Assembly: GCA_030696345.1 (NCBI GenBank)
Contig: JAUYSK010000016.1
Location: 620,001-684,000 of the forward strand
Direction: 5' to 3'
Length of the DNA: 64,000 nt
Origin: Azonexus sp.
GTDB taxonomy: Bacteria; Pseudomonadota; Gammaproteobacteria; Burkholderiales; Rhodocyclaceae
Part shown: positions 18,794 through 26,682 of the stretch, piece after piece
Position numbering within the stretch: the stretch's first letter is position 1
Layout: the number at the start of each line of letters is the position of its first letter
Position numbers and translations under genes: made by a program
Notes under the pieces: generated by a model
The model's database searches: none
The model's input: only the letters and a program-made list of their open reading frames with translations
Told to the model about the DNA's origin: nothing

Positions 18794-20785
18794 ATGTCCG
18801 GCCTGAACGCCCCGCAACGCGAAGCAATCCACTACCTCGACGGCCCCTTGCTGGTGCTGGCAGGGGCAGGCTCGGGCAAGACGCGGGTGATCACGCAGAA
18901 AATTGCCTATCTCGTCCAGGATTGCGGGTTCCAGCCGCGCAACGTGGCGGCCATCACCTTTACCAACAAGGCGGCGAAGGAGATGCAGGAGCGGATCGGC
19001 AAGCTGCTGTCGAAGTCCGTTGCCGACGAACTGCAGATTTCCACCTTCCACTCGCTCGGTGTTCGCATCCTTCGCGAAGAAGCCAAAGCGCTCGGCTACA
19101 AGCCCCGATTCTCCATCTTCGATTCGGCCGATTGCGCCGGCATTATTGGTTATGTAGCGAAAACGGTGGATAAAGGCACATTGCGCCACCTGCAATCGAT
19201 CATTTCCAACTGGAAGAATGCGCTGGTCACGCCGGAGGCCGCGCGCCATCTGGCGACCAACCAGCACGAGGCGCTGGCCGCCCAAGCCTTCCTTTCCTAC
19301 GAGGCGACGCTAAAGGCCTATCAGGCCGTCGATTTCGATGATCTGATTGGTTTGCCGGTGGTTCTCTTCCAGAAGCACCCGGAGATTGCCGATAAATGGC
19401 AGAACCGTCTGCGCTACCTGCTGGTTGATGAGTATCAGGACACCAATGCCTGCCAGTACCAGCTCCTGAAACTGCTGACCGGTGTCCGTGCCCAGTTCAC
19501 AGCGGTGGGCGACGACGATCAGGCGATCTACGGCTGGCGTGGCGCCGATATCGAGAACCTAAAAAAGCTGCCGACCGAATTTCCGTCTCTCAAGGTTATC
19601 AAGCTCGAACAGAACTACCGGTCGAGCGTGCGTATTCTCAAGGCCGCCAACAACGTCATCGGCCACAACGAGAAGCTGTTCGACAAGAAACTCTGGTCCG
19701 ATCTCGGCCATGGCGAGCAGATCACCGTCAGCGCCTGCAAGGACAACGAAGTCGAGGCCGAAGCCGTGGTCATGAAATTGCTGGCGCATCGCTTCGAACA
19801 TCGTGGCCAGTTCAAGGATTTCGCCATCCTCTATCGCTCGAACCACCAGGCGCGCGGCTTCGAACAGCATTTACGCAACCACAAGATTCCTTACCTGCTC
19901 TCCGGTGGCAAATCCTTCTTTGACAAGGCGGAGATCAAGGACATCACGTCCTACCTGCGCCTGCTGGCCAACGAGGACGATGATCCTGCCTTCATTCGCG
20001 CCGCCACCACGCCCAAGCGCGGCATCGGCGCGGCGACGCTGCAGGTTCTTGGCCAATACGCCGGTGAGCGGCATGTCTCATTGTTCCATGCGGCTTTTGA
20101 AGAAGGCTTTGCGCATCGCGTGCAGCCGCGTCAGATGGAACCCTTGCTGGAGTTCTGCAACTTCATCAATCGTATCCAGCATCGCGCCAGCCGCGAGCCG
20201 GCGCAGCAGGTGCTGCCCGATCTGCTCAAGGCCATCGACTACGAAACTTACCTCTACGACCAGGAAGAAGAGCGCACGGCCCAGACGCGCTGGGCCAATG
20301 TCTGCGAATTCACCAACTGGCTGAACAGCAAGGGCGAGGCCGACGGCAAGACCTTGATCGATCTGACCCAGAGCATTGCGCTGATCAACATGCTCGACAA
20401 GCAGAATTCCGAAGACGTCGATGCCGTCCAGCTCTCGACCCTGCATGCGGCCAAGGGGCTGGAATACAAGCATGTTTTTCTGGTCGGTATCGAGGAAGGC
20501 ATCCTGCCCCACCGCGAATCGGTCGATCCAGCCAAGATCGAGGAAGAGCGGCGCCTGATGTATGTCGGCATCACGCGCGCGAAACATACGTTGCATATCT
20601 CCTGGTGCGAACGCCGCAAGCAGGCACGCGAGTTTGTGCCCAGCGAACCTTCCCGTTTCATTGCTGAAATGGGCAAGGAAGATATTCGCTTTACTGGTGG
20701 CAAGGACGCGGCCCCGCCCGACAAGGCCACGGGCAACGCCCGCCTTGATGTGATGAAAGCCTTGCTGGCCGGCAACAAGCGCTAA
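18794..20785 (+). CDS. rep: ATP-dependent DNA helicase Rep (superfamily 1)
   Basis: 3'-5' DNA helicase that helps replication forks pass bound proteins and transcription complexes. The 663-aa product has Walker A AGAGSGKT (23-30), motif Ia ITFTNKAAKEMQERIG, motif II LLVDEYQDTN, motif III VGDDDQAIYGWRGAD, motif IV KLEQNYRSS, motif V LSTLHAAKGLEYKHVFLVG and motif VI RRLMYVGITRAK. The N-terminal sequence and length resemble Rep more than UvrD or PcrA. ATG 18794 is chosen over the TTG just before it. The ribosome binding site is weak. Confidence 0.93.
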   Translation: MSGLNAPQREAIHYLDGPLLVLAGAGSGKTRVITQKIAYLVQDCGFQPRNVAAITFTNKAAKEMQERIGKLLSKSVADELQISTFHSLGVRILREEAKALGYKPRFSIFDSADCAGIIGYVAKTVDKGTLRHLQSIISNWKNALVTPEAARHLATNQHEALAAQAFLSYEATLKAYQAVDFDDLIGLPVVLFQKHPEIADKWQNRLRYLLVDEYQDTNACQYQLLKLLTGVRAQFTAVGDDDQAIYGWRGADIENLKKLPTEFPSLKVIKLEQNYRSSVRILKAANNVIGHNEKLFDKKLWSDLGHGEQITVSACKDNEVEAEAVVMKLLAHRFEHRGQFKDFAILYRSNHQARGFEQHLRNHKIPYLLSGGKSFFDKAEIKDITSYLRLLANEDDDPAFIRAATTPKRGIGAATLQVLGQYAGERHVSLFHAAFEEGFAHRVQPRQMEPLLEFCNFINRIQHRASREPAQQVLPDLLKAIDYETYLYDQEEERTAQTRWANVCEFTNWLNSKGEADGKTLIDLTQSIALINMLDKQNSEDVDAVQLSTLHAAKGLEYKHVFLVGIEEGILPHRESVDPAKIEEERRLMYVGITRAKHTLHISWCERRKQAREFVPSEPSRFIAEMGKEDIRFTGGKDAAPPDKATGNARLDVMKALLAGNKR

Positions 20786-20802
20786 CCGCTTGGTCACACC
20801 GC

Positions 20803-20844
20803 GTTACAACGGGTTACTTTTCCTATGACATCCGGGCTGTAACC
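20803..20844 (+). promoter_or_regulatory. GTTAC direct repeats with a facing GTAAC, candidate response-regulator site
   Basis: GTTAC occurs at 20803-20807 and again at 20813-20817, ten bases apart (one helical turn). An inverted copy, GTAACC, is at 20839-20844. The spacing resembles OmpR-family tandem sites. It lies about 80 bp upstream of the Ala/Lys-rich secreted protein gene. Confidence 0.35.
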
Positions 20845-20924
20845 GCCTGCGTTATTCGGCACAAGGCAGCGCGATTTCGCAAAGCCGGATGAAAAACCGA
20901 ATAAACCACTCAAGGAGATTCAAA

Positions 20925-21275
20925 ATGACCAAGCAACTTATCGCACTTGTTATCGCCGCCACTTTTGGTATCGCTCACGCTGCTGACGTCAAGCCGGCCG
21001 CAACTGATGTCAAGGCTGCCGCTGCGCCGGTTGCCGCGACCGCCAAGGTCGAAGCTACCAAGGCAGTTGAGGCACCGAAGGCCGAAGTAAAAGCGCCGGA
21101 AGCCAAGCCGGCTGCTGCGGCCCCCGCTGCCACCGAAGTGAAGAAAGATGCGGCCAAGCCGGTCGAGAAGAAGGCCGAGAAGACCCAAAAGGCTGCCAAG
21201 CCGGCTGAAACCAAGGCCGCACCGGAAGCCGTCAAGGTAGAAGCACCAAAGGCTGCTGAACCGGCCAAGAAGTGA
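20925..21275 (+). CDS. Secreted Ala/Lys/Pro-rich low-complexity protein
   Basis: Small protein (116 aa) with a signal peptide (MTKQLIALVIAATFGIAHA-AD) followed by a low-complexity region built almost only of Ala, Lys, Glu, Pro, Val and Thr (repeats of the kind KAAAAPVAATAKVEATKA and KPAETKAAPEAVKVEAPKA). It has no Cys and no folded-domain motif. A strong ribosome binding site, AAGGAG, lies 7 bp before ATG 20925. It resembles alanine-rich periplasmic stress proteins, but I cannot assign a family. A terminator follows. Confidence 0.75.
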   Translation: MTKQLIALVIAATFGIAHAADVKPAATDVKAAAAPVAATAKVEATKAVEAPKAEVKAPEAKPAAAAPAATEVKKDAAKPVEKKAEKTQKAAKPAETKAAPEAVKVEAPKAAEPAKK

Positions 21276-21324
21276 TCTTCCTGCAGGATGTCAGCATCGG
21301 CCCTCCAAAAGCCGAACTGACCCG

Positions 21325-21347
21325 GGCGCCCACGAGGCGCCTTTTTT
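21325..21347 (+). terminator. Rho-independent terminator after the Ala/Lys-rich protein
   Basis: GGCGCC stem (21325-21330 with 21336-21341), 5-base loop and six T residues. Confidence 0.8.
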
Positions 21348-21354
21348 ACGTCAA

Positions 21355-21380
21355 CAAAAAAGGGAGGCCTTAGCCTCCCT
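21355..21380 (-). terminator. Rho-independent terminator of the cytochrome gene
   Basis: Perfect 8-bp stem (AGGGAGGC at 21361-21368 with GCCTCCCT at 21373-21380), 4-base loop, and a T-run on the minus strand. It lies 22 bp past the cytochrome stop. Confidence 0.85.
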
Positions 21381-21402
21381 TTCGTTTGAGTTTGCTGTCT
21401 GC

Positions 21403-21852
21403 TTACTTGGCCTTGCTGATCATGTAATCGACGGCGCCCTTGATTTCAGCGTCGGAGAGTGAGGCTGCGCCGCCCTTGGCTGGCATGGCGTTCTTGCCGC
21501 CGATGGCGTTTTTGTACAGCGTGTCCTTGCCGGTCGCCAGGCGCGGTGCCCAGGCAGCCTTGTCGTCAAGCTTAGGTGCGCCAGCAGCGCCAGTGTTGTG
21601 GCAGGCGCCGCAAACACTGTTGTAGACGGTGATGCCATCTTTCGGGGCACCGTCCGCGGCCGGTGCGGCAGCCTTGGCCAGTTCAAATTTGGCCACCGGC
21701 TGAATGCGGATGTCAGCTGCATCATCGCCACTGGCGGCATCAGCTGCAGAGGTGGATTTCTTGACGGTCAGCGGGAAAATTGCTGCGATCAAAACGATTG
21801 CAACGATGATCGTTGCCCACATGATGCCCTTGGATGAGTGCTTGTCGGCCAT
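21403..21852 (-). CDS. Membrane-anchored class I (c5-type) cytochrome c
   Basis: Periplasmic monohaem electron carrier of 149 aa. An uncleaved N-terminal membrane helix (~10-29) is followed by a flexible Ala/Asp linker. The haem site is CGACH at 81-85, and the likely axial Met lies in GGKNAMPAKGG. The pattern TVYNSVCGACHNTGAAGAPKLDD and the C-terminal DAEIKGAVDYMISKAK are typical of the c5/CccA-like group. It is divergent from the aldehyde oxidoreductase operon. It has its own terminator and an unusual hairpin pair in front of it. Confidence 0.9.
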   Translation of the reverse strand: MADKHSSKGIMWATIIVAIVLIAAIFPLTVKKSTSAADAASGDDAADIRIQPVAKFELAKAAAPAADGAPKDGITVYNSVCGACHNTGAAGAPKLDDKAAWAPRLATGKDTLYKNAIGGKNAMPAKGGAASLSDAEIKGAVDYMISKAK

Positions 21853-21919
21853 GCTGAATTACCCCATTGCGCAAAAATAAAAGTCCACAATTATAACGGC
21901 CCGAGGCTGGACGACGGGC

Positions 21920-21943
21920 AAAAAAACCCCGCCAGCGGCGGGG
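21920..21943 (-). terminator. Terminator-like hairpin upstream of the cytochrome gene
   Basis: Stem CCCCGCC (21927-21933) with GGCGGGG (21937-21943), 3-base loop, and seven T residues on the minus strand. No minus-strand gene ends here; it lies 68 bp before the cytochrome start. It could be a leader attenuator or the end of a small RNA. Confidence 0.6.
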
Positions 21944-21950
21944 TGGAAGT

Positions 21951-21972
21951 TCTCGAAAGGGGGATTTCGAGA
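21951..21972. repeat. 8-bp perfect inverted repeat TCTCGAAA-N6-TTTCGAGA
   Basis: Arms at 21951-21958 and 21965-21972, next to the terminator-like hairpin. It may be an operator or the first hairpin of a leader or small RNA. The gap 21853-22168 holds no gene that I can see, and should carry the promoters of both the cytochrome and the AOR operon. Confidence 0.5.
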
Positions 21973-22168
21973 GAGGGGTTCAATGCGCAACTGCAGTCTA
22001 GGCCTCCCCTGTCCATGCGTCTGTCGTTCTTTCGTAGCCTTATGTAACTGAATGTTGCATTGCGGCATGACATGGCGCCACCTTTACTACATCATGCAAA
22101 AACGTGCCTATTTACAAAACACGAACCCAGTATTTTGGCGACACCCAACAATTCATGGAGGAGACACC

Positions 22169-22645
22169 ATGCAGAAGTCGCTTCACATCGATCCGGCCAA
22201 GTGCACCGGTTGCCTGCAGTGCGAAATGGCTTGCTCGTACGAGCATACGGGCGTGATCAACCCGTCAAAATCCCGTATCAAGGTGTTCAATTTCGAGCAC
22301 GAGGGCCGCAAGGTACCCTATACCTGCACGCAATGCGCCGACGCCTGGTGCATGAATGCCTGTCCGGTCGAAGCCATAGTCATTGATGCTGCCACCGGGG
22401 CCAAAGTGGTCAAGGAAGCGATCTGCGTCGGTTGCAAGGTATGCACCATTGCCTGCCCGTTCGGCACGGTCAATTACATGGCTGATGTCGGCAAGGTCCA
22501 GAAATGTGACCTCTGCGCTGGCGATCCGAAGTGCGTTACGGCTTGCCCGACTGCTGCCATCACCTATGTCGATGCTGACTGGACCGGGCTGGACCGCATG
22601 CGTTCTTGGGCGGCCAAGGCCAACACTGCTGCCGTAGCGGCGTAA
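22169..22645 (+). CDS. aorA: Polyferredoxin electron-transfer subunit of aldehyde oxidoreductase
   Basis: Iron-sulfur protein of 158 aa with sixteen cysteines in four ferredoxin-type groups: CTGCLQCEMAC, CTQCADAWCMNAC, CVGCKVCTIAC and CDLCAGDPKCVTAC. It can hold four [4Fe-4S] clusters, as in DMSO-reductase/AOR electron-transfer subunits. It should pass electrons from the tungsten site of AorB towards the FAD subunit. ATG 22169 has a strong ribosome binding site (GGAGGAG). aorB starts 10 bp after it. The subunit set matches the AorABC enzyme of Aromatoleum. Confidence 0.9.
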   Translation: MQKSLHIDPAKCTGCLQCEMACSYEHTGVINPSKSRIKVFNFEHEGRKVPYTCTQCADAWCMNACPVEAIVIDAATGAKVVKEAICVGCKVCTIACPFGTVNYMADVGKVQKCDLCAGDPKCVTACPTAAITYVDADWTGLDRMRSWAAKANTAAVAA

Positions 22646-22655
22646 GGAGAGAGAC

Positions 22656-24503
22656 ATGGGATGGAACCGAAAAGTCCTGCGCGTGAATCTCACCGCTGGC
22701 ACCTGCACACCTGAGCCGCTGAACATGGCCTGGGCCAACGATTACCTGGGCTCGCGCGGACTGGCTTCAAAATATCTGGTCGAGGAAATCGACCCCATGG
22801 TCGATCCGCTGTCGCCCGAGAACAAGATGATCATGTCGACCGGTCCGCTGACCGGGACCATGGCCTCAACCGGCGGCCGCTATACCGTGGTGACCAAGGG
22901 TGCGCTGACCAATGCCATTGCCTGCTCGAATTCCGGCGGCTATTTTGGCGCCGAGATGAAGTTTGCTGGTTGGGACATGATCATCTTCGAAGGCAAGTCA
23001 CCGAAGCCGGTCTATCTCTATCTGGAGAACGACAAGCCTGAGTTGCGCGACGCCGCTCACCTGTGGGGCAAGACCTGCTGGCAAACCGAGGAAACGATCA
23101 AGGCCAGCCATCAGGACCCGCTGATCCGGGTTTCCTCGATTGGTGCGGCGGGCGAGAACGCCGTGCTCTTCGCCTGCATCGTCAATGACCTGCATCGTGC
23201 CGCCGGCCGTTCCGGCGTCGGTGCCGTGATGGGCTCGAAGAACCTCAAGGCGGTGGCAATTCGAGGCACCAAGGGCGTTTCCGGCATCAAGGATTTTCCG
23301 GCTTTCCTGGCGGCAGCCAATGCTGGCAAGAAAGTGCTGGCCGATAATGCGGTAACCGGCCAGGGTCTGCCCAAGTACGGTACGCAGGTGTTGATGAACG
23401 TGATCAACGAAATGGGTGCCCTGCCGACGCGCAACCACCGCGATGTGCAGTTCGAGGAGGCCGGCAAAATTTCGGCCGAAGCCATGCACGAAAGGCGGCC
23501 GACTGACGGCAGGACGCATCTGGTCACCAACAATGCCTGCTTTGGTTGCACGATTGCCTGTGGTCGCATTTCGCGGATCGACGAAACGCATTTCAGCGTC
23601 AAGAACAGTCCGAAATACTGGGGTGCTCACGGCGGTCTGGAATACGAGGCGGCCTGGGCGCTTGGTGCCGCTAACGGCGTTGGCGATCTGGAAGCACTGC
23701 AATACGCCAACCTGCTGTGCAACGAGCACGGCATGGACCCGATCTCCTTCGGGGCGACGGTCGGTGCGGCGATGGAGCTGTACGATCTTGGCATCCTGAG
23801 CAAGGAACAGATTGGGGTTGATGCCCAGTTCGGTTCGGCTGAAGCGCTGTGCAAGCTGGTCGAGATGACGGCGCACGGTGAGGGATTTGGTGTCGAACTC
23901 GGCCAGGGCAGTGCCCGGATGTGTGCCAAGTACGGCCGGCCCGATCTGTCGATGAGCGTCAAGAGCCAGGAATTCCCGGCTTACGACTCGCGCGGCATTC
24001 AGGGCATGGGTCTGACCTACGCGACCTCCAACCGCGGCGCCTGCCACCTCCGTTCGTACACCGTGGCCTCCGAAGTGCTCGGCATTCCAGTCAAGACCGA
24101 TCCGCTGACCACTGACGGCAAACCGGAACTGGTCAAAGCCTTCCAGGATGCGACTTCCGTTTTCGACGCTGCCGGCATCTGTATCTTTACCAGCTTCGCC
24201 TGGACGCTGGCCGATGTGCAGCCGCAAATTCAGGCCGCCTGTGAAGGTGACTGGTCGATGGAAAAGCTGAACGAGGTCGGCGAGCGCATCTGGAACATGG
24301 AGCGCCAGTTCAATCTTGCTGCCGGCTTTACTGCCAGGGATGATGACCTGCCGCCACGCCTCAAGACCGAACCGGCCAAGACCGGCCCGGCCAAGGGGCT
24401 GGTCAATGGCATCGACAAGATGAAGCCGGAGTATTACAAGATCCGTGGCTGGAATACGGAAGGCGTGCCGGAGAAGGCGACGCTGGATCGTCTGGGGCTG
24501 TAA
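22656..24503 (+). CDS. aorB: Tungsten-containing aldehyde:ferredoxin oxidoreductase catalytic subunit
   Basis: Oxidises aldehydes to acids at a tungsten bis-pyranopterin site. The 615-aa product starts MGWNRKVLRVNLTAGTCTPE, as usual for the AOR family, and contains TGPLTGTMASTGGRYTVVTKGAL and SGVGAVMGSKNLKAVA. The [4Fe-4S] ligands are Cys295, Cys298, Cys302 and probably Cys509, spaced as in the archaeal enzyme. No signal peptide is present, so the protein is cytoplasmic. The neighbours (polyferredoxin, FAD subunit, MoaD-like carrier) indicate the bacterial multi-subunit AOR, which can couple to NAD. Tungstate-type transport genes lie about 22 kb away. Substrate cannot be read from sequence. 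An AAGGAG ribosome binding site precedes the ATG. Confidence 0.95.
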   Translation: MGWNRKVLRVNLTAGTCTPEPLNMAWANDYLGSRGLASKYLVEEIDPMVDPLSPENKMIMSTGPLTGTMASTGGRYTVVTKGALTNAIACSNSGGYFGAEMKFAGWDMIIFEGKSPKPVYLYLENDKPELRDAAHLWGKTCWQTEETIKASHQDPLIRVSSIGAAGENAVLFACIVNDLHRAAGRSGVGAVMGSKNLKAVAIRGTKGVSGIKDFPAFLAAANAGKKVLADNAVTGQGLPKYGTQVLMNVINEMGALPTRNHRDVQFEEAGKISAEAMHERRPTDGRTHLVTNNACFGCTIACGRISRIDETHFSVKNSPKYWGAHGGLEYEAAWALGAANGVGDLEALQYANLLCNEHGMDPISFGATVGAAMELYDLGILSKEQIGVDAQFGSAEALCKLVEMTAHGEGFGVELGQGSARMCAKYGRPDLSMSVKSQEFPAYDSRGIQGMGLTYATSNRGACHLRSYTVASEVLGIPVKTDPLTTDGKPELVKAFQDATSVFDAAGICIFTSFAWTLADVQPQIQAACEGDWSMEKLNEVGERIWNMERQFNLAAGFTARDDDLPPRLKTEPAKTGPAKGLVNGIDKMKPEYYKIRGWNTEGVPEKATLDRLGL

Positions 24504-24521
24504 AGCTCTCTGGTCGAACAG

Positions 24522-24557
24522 AGCGGGGTCGTGCCAGTCGCTGCCCCGCTTTTCTTT
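24522..24557 (+). terminator. Terminator-like hairpin between aorB and aorC
   Basis: Stem AGCGGGG (24522-24528) with CCCCGCT (24544-24550), 15-base loop, then a T-rich tail. It sits in the 74-bp gap inside the operon and may lower transcription of the FAD subunit relative to aorA and aorB. Confidence 0.6.
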
Positions 24558-24577
24558 CCCCCTTCGGAGAGGAAAAT

Positions 24578-25825
24578 ATGAAACACATTATTCTCGGCAA
24601 TGGTCCGGCTGGTGTCGTTGCGGCTGAAACCCTGCGTCGGGCTGTACCGAGCGACGACATCCTGCTGGTCGGCAATGAAGCCGAACCACCCTATTCGCGG
24701 ATGGCCATTCCCTATCTGCTGGAAGGCAATATCGACGAATCCGGCACTTATCTGCGCAAATCGGCTGATCACTTCGATCAGCTTTGCATTTGCCAGCGGC
24801 GGGGACGGGCGGTATCGGTCAATACTGAAAAGCAGACAGTTCTTTTTGACGATGGTCAGTTCGAAAGTTACGACCGCCTGCTGATCGCTACCGGCTCGCA
24901 TCCGGTACGGCCGCCGATCGCTGGAATCGACCTGCCGGAAGTCCAGACTTGCTGGACCTTGGCCGATGCCCGCGCCATTGCCGAGCGGGCGAAGCCGGGG
25001 TCGCGCGTGCTGCAACTGGGCGCCGGCTTCATTGGTTGCATCATCATGCAGGCGCTGATCAAACGCGGCGTCAGCCTGACCGTGGTCGAAATGGGTGACC
25101 GCATGGTGCCTCGCATGATGACCCCCGAGGCCGGCAGCATGATCAAGCGCTGGGTTGAGAAACAGGGTGTGCGGGTGGTGACCAAAGCCGGTGTCGAGTT
25201 CATTGAAAAAGGCCAAAATTCACCGTTGACCGTAGCATTGTCGACCGGCGATCAAGTCGATTGCGATCTGCTGATCGTCGCCGCTGGTGTCGCGCCGAAT
25301 GTGGCTTTTCTCGAAGGTACGCCGGTGCATGTCGCCAAGGGCGTGCTGGTCGATGACACGATGCAGACTTCGGTACCCGGCATTTATGCCGCCGGTGATG
25401 TCGCCGAAGCGCCGGATCTGTTCAGCGGCCGCCATCTGGTGGCTGCCATTCAGCCTAATGCTGCCGATCAGGCGCGTGTCGCGGCGCTCTGCATGGCCGG
25501 GCAACCGGCGCGGATGAAGGGCGTGCTGGCCATCAACGTGCTCGATTCAATGGGGATGATTTCCTCATCCTTCGGCGAGTGGCAGGGCGTGGCCGGTGGC
25601 GATGGGGTCGAGAAAGTCGACGAAGCCAATGGCCGCTACATTAGCCTGCAATTCCATGGCGAGGTGCTGGTCGGCGCAACTTCAATCGGTTTGACTGAAC
25701 ACGTTGGCGCACTGCGTGGCTTGATTCAGGCTAGGACAAAGCTCGGCGCCTGGAAGCAGCGGCTTCTGGAAACGCCAACGCGCTTTGCCGAGGCCTTCAT
25801 CAGTTGCCAGCGGCCAAACAGCTGA
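24578..25825 (+). CDS. aorC: FAD/NAD(P)-dependent subunit of aldehyde oxidoreductase
   Basis: Flavoprotein of 415 aa of the pyridine-nucleotide-disulfide oxidoreductase fold. It has an FAD-binding motif at the N-terminus (HIILGNGPAGVVAAETLRR), the NAD motif VLQLGAGFIGCIIMQAL, and the second FAD motif TSVPGIYAAGDVAEA. No redox-active CxxC disulfide is visible, so it is not a reductase of the glutathione type. It follows aorB in the same direction with a good ribosome binding site (GGAGAGG) and should link AorAB to NAD(P). It overlaps no gene; the MoaD-like gene starts 4 bp after its stop. Confidence 0.88.
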   Translation: MKHIILGNGPAGVVAAETLRRAVPSDDILLVGNEAEPPYSRMAIPYLLEGNIDESGTYLRKSADHFDQLCICQRRGRAVSVNTEKQTVLFDDGQFESYDRLLIATGSHPVRPPIAGIDLPEVQTCWTLADARAIAERAKPGSRVLQLGAGFIGCIIMQALIKRGVSLTVVEMGDRMVPRMMTPEAGSMIKRWVEKQGVRVVTKAGVEFIEKGQNSPLTVALSTGDQVDCDLLIVAAGVAPNVAFLEGTPVHVAKGVLVDDTMQTSVPGIYAAGDVAEAPDLFSGRHLVAAIQPNAADQARVAALCMAGQPARMKGVLAINVLDSMGMISSSFGEWQGVAGGDGVEKVDEANGRYISLQFHGEVLVGATSIGLTEHVGALRGLIQARTKLGAWKQRLLETPTRFAEAFISCQRPNS

Positions 25826-25829
25826 TTCC

Positions 25830-26081
25830 ATGCGGGTTACCGTCAAGCTCTACGCCACGCTCTCCGACTATCTGCCGCCCGGCAGCAAGAACAACCGGGT
25901 GGAAGTGGAGGTCGTCGAGTGTGCTGCGGTGGACGCCGTTTTGAGGCCTTTTTCGTTACCGCCGAAATTGACCCACCTTGTGTTGGTCAATGGCGTCTTC
26001 ATCCCGCCGGAAGAGCGTGCCAGCACCTGCCTGAACGATGGTGATGTCCTGGCCGTCTGGCCGCCGATTGCAGGTGGCTGA
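25830..26081 (+). CDS. MoaD/ThiS-like sulfur carrier of the AOR operon
   Basis: Ubiquitin-fold protein of 83 aa that ends in Gly-Gly (WPPIAGG), the tail that is adenylated and thiocarboxylated in MoaD. It starts MRVTVKLYATLSDYLPPGSK and has the loop VNGVFIPPEERASTCLNDGDVLAVW. It is probably dedicated to making pyranopterin for the tungsten enzyme, since it sits directly after aorC (4-bp gap). An MoaD-like gene is a known part of aor operons. A role as a general MoaD or as another sulfur carrier cannot be excluded. Confidence 0.85.
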   Translation: MRVTVKLYATLSDYLPPGSKNNRVEVEVVECAAVDAVLRPFSLPPKLTHLVLVNGVFIPPEERASTCLNDGDVLAVWPPIAGG

Positions 26082-26118
26082 CGGGCCTTTCCCCTGGAGC
26101 AATAGCCGTATCCGGCGA

Positions 26119-26379
26119 ATGAGCAGCACGCCGGAAGAGTTTCGGCGCGCCCTCGTCCAGGCTTTCGGTAATGCCGTTAGCGACGACAAAGACGGGCTAC
26201 TTTTGTCAAATGGGGGCGCACGTCTTCATTTCGCTTTATTCAGCGAAACGCCAAAACGTATTGGTGCACTGCAGCTTGCGAAGCTGCGCGTTGAAATCAG
26301 CGTTCTGGCAGGTGATGCAGCTTTGGCCAGCGAACTGCTGGCAAGGGTCGACCGGGCGACCCTGCGCGGTGGTGGTTAG
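26119..26379 (+). CDS. Small protein of unknown function at the end of the AOR operon
   Basis: I do not recognise this 86-aa protein. It has the features of a small soluble fold: MSSTPEEFRRALVQAFG (helix), DGLLLSNGGARLHFAL (strands), then IGALQLAKLRVEISVLAGD. There is no Cys cluster, signal peptide or membrane helix. Position suggests a role in AOR maturation or assembly. ATG 26119 is my choice; a GTG at 26074 overlapping the MoaD stop would add 15 residues. Its stop overlaps that of a convergent small gene by 4 bp. Confidence 0.6.
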   Translation: MSSTPEEFRRALVQAFGNAVSDDKDGLLLSNGGARLHFALFSETPKRIGALQLAKLRVEISVLAGDAALASELLARVDRATLRGGG

Positions 26380-26558
26380 TGCTCGATCCGGCCGATTTCG
26401 ATGGAGCTGGCGGGAACCTGATAATCCACGGCGAGAAGGGCCTTGGCAATATCTTCGATGGCTTGGCCTTCAACGACGGGGAAATAGCGGGCGCCGCTGT
26501 AGTCTTGCGGCAAGCCAGCGCGATCCTGCGTGATGCGGTAGTGAATTTTGACGTTCAT
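26376..26558 (-). CDS. Conserved hypothetical protein, 60 aa
   Basis: Short cytoplasmic protein (MNVKIHYRITQDRAGLPQDY... ending IEIGRIEH) that I do not recognise. It has a beta-hairpin-like start and a helix (QAIEDIAKALLAVD). The start at 26558 is chosen because the upstream part of the frame overlaps a good promoter-like element and has no protein character. Convergent with the AOR operon. Confidence 0.55.
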   Translation of the reverse strand: MNVKIHYRITQDRAGLPQDYSGARYFPVVEGQAIEDIAKALLAVDYQVPASSIEIGRIEH

Positions 26559-26600
26559 TTGCTGTTCTCGATTTATGGTATTTTTTGATCCTGCAACCTC

Positions 26601-26636
26601 AGTATAGACAACAAATGCTGCAGCGCAACATTTGTT
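26601..26636 (-). promoter_or_regulatory. Sigma-70-like promoter with an overlapping inverted repeat
   Basis: On the minus strand TTGCGC (26628-26623), a 16-bp spacer and TATACT (26606-26601) lie about 45 bp before the 60-aa gene. The -35 box sits inside an inverted repeat with 8-bp arms, AACAAATG (26610-26617) and CATTTGTT (26629-26636), which looks like an operator. Confidence 0.5.
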
Positions 26637-26682
26637 TTCACTTCCTACCAATTCCGGCTGTTTTTCGACCGGCGAAATTCAT

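Noticed and set aside
26074..26118. Longer start (GTG 26074) for the last AOR operon gene
   Set aside because: The added residues have little protein character; it remains possible because the GTG would overlap the MoaD stop.
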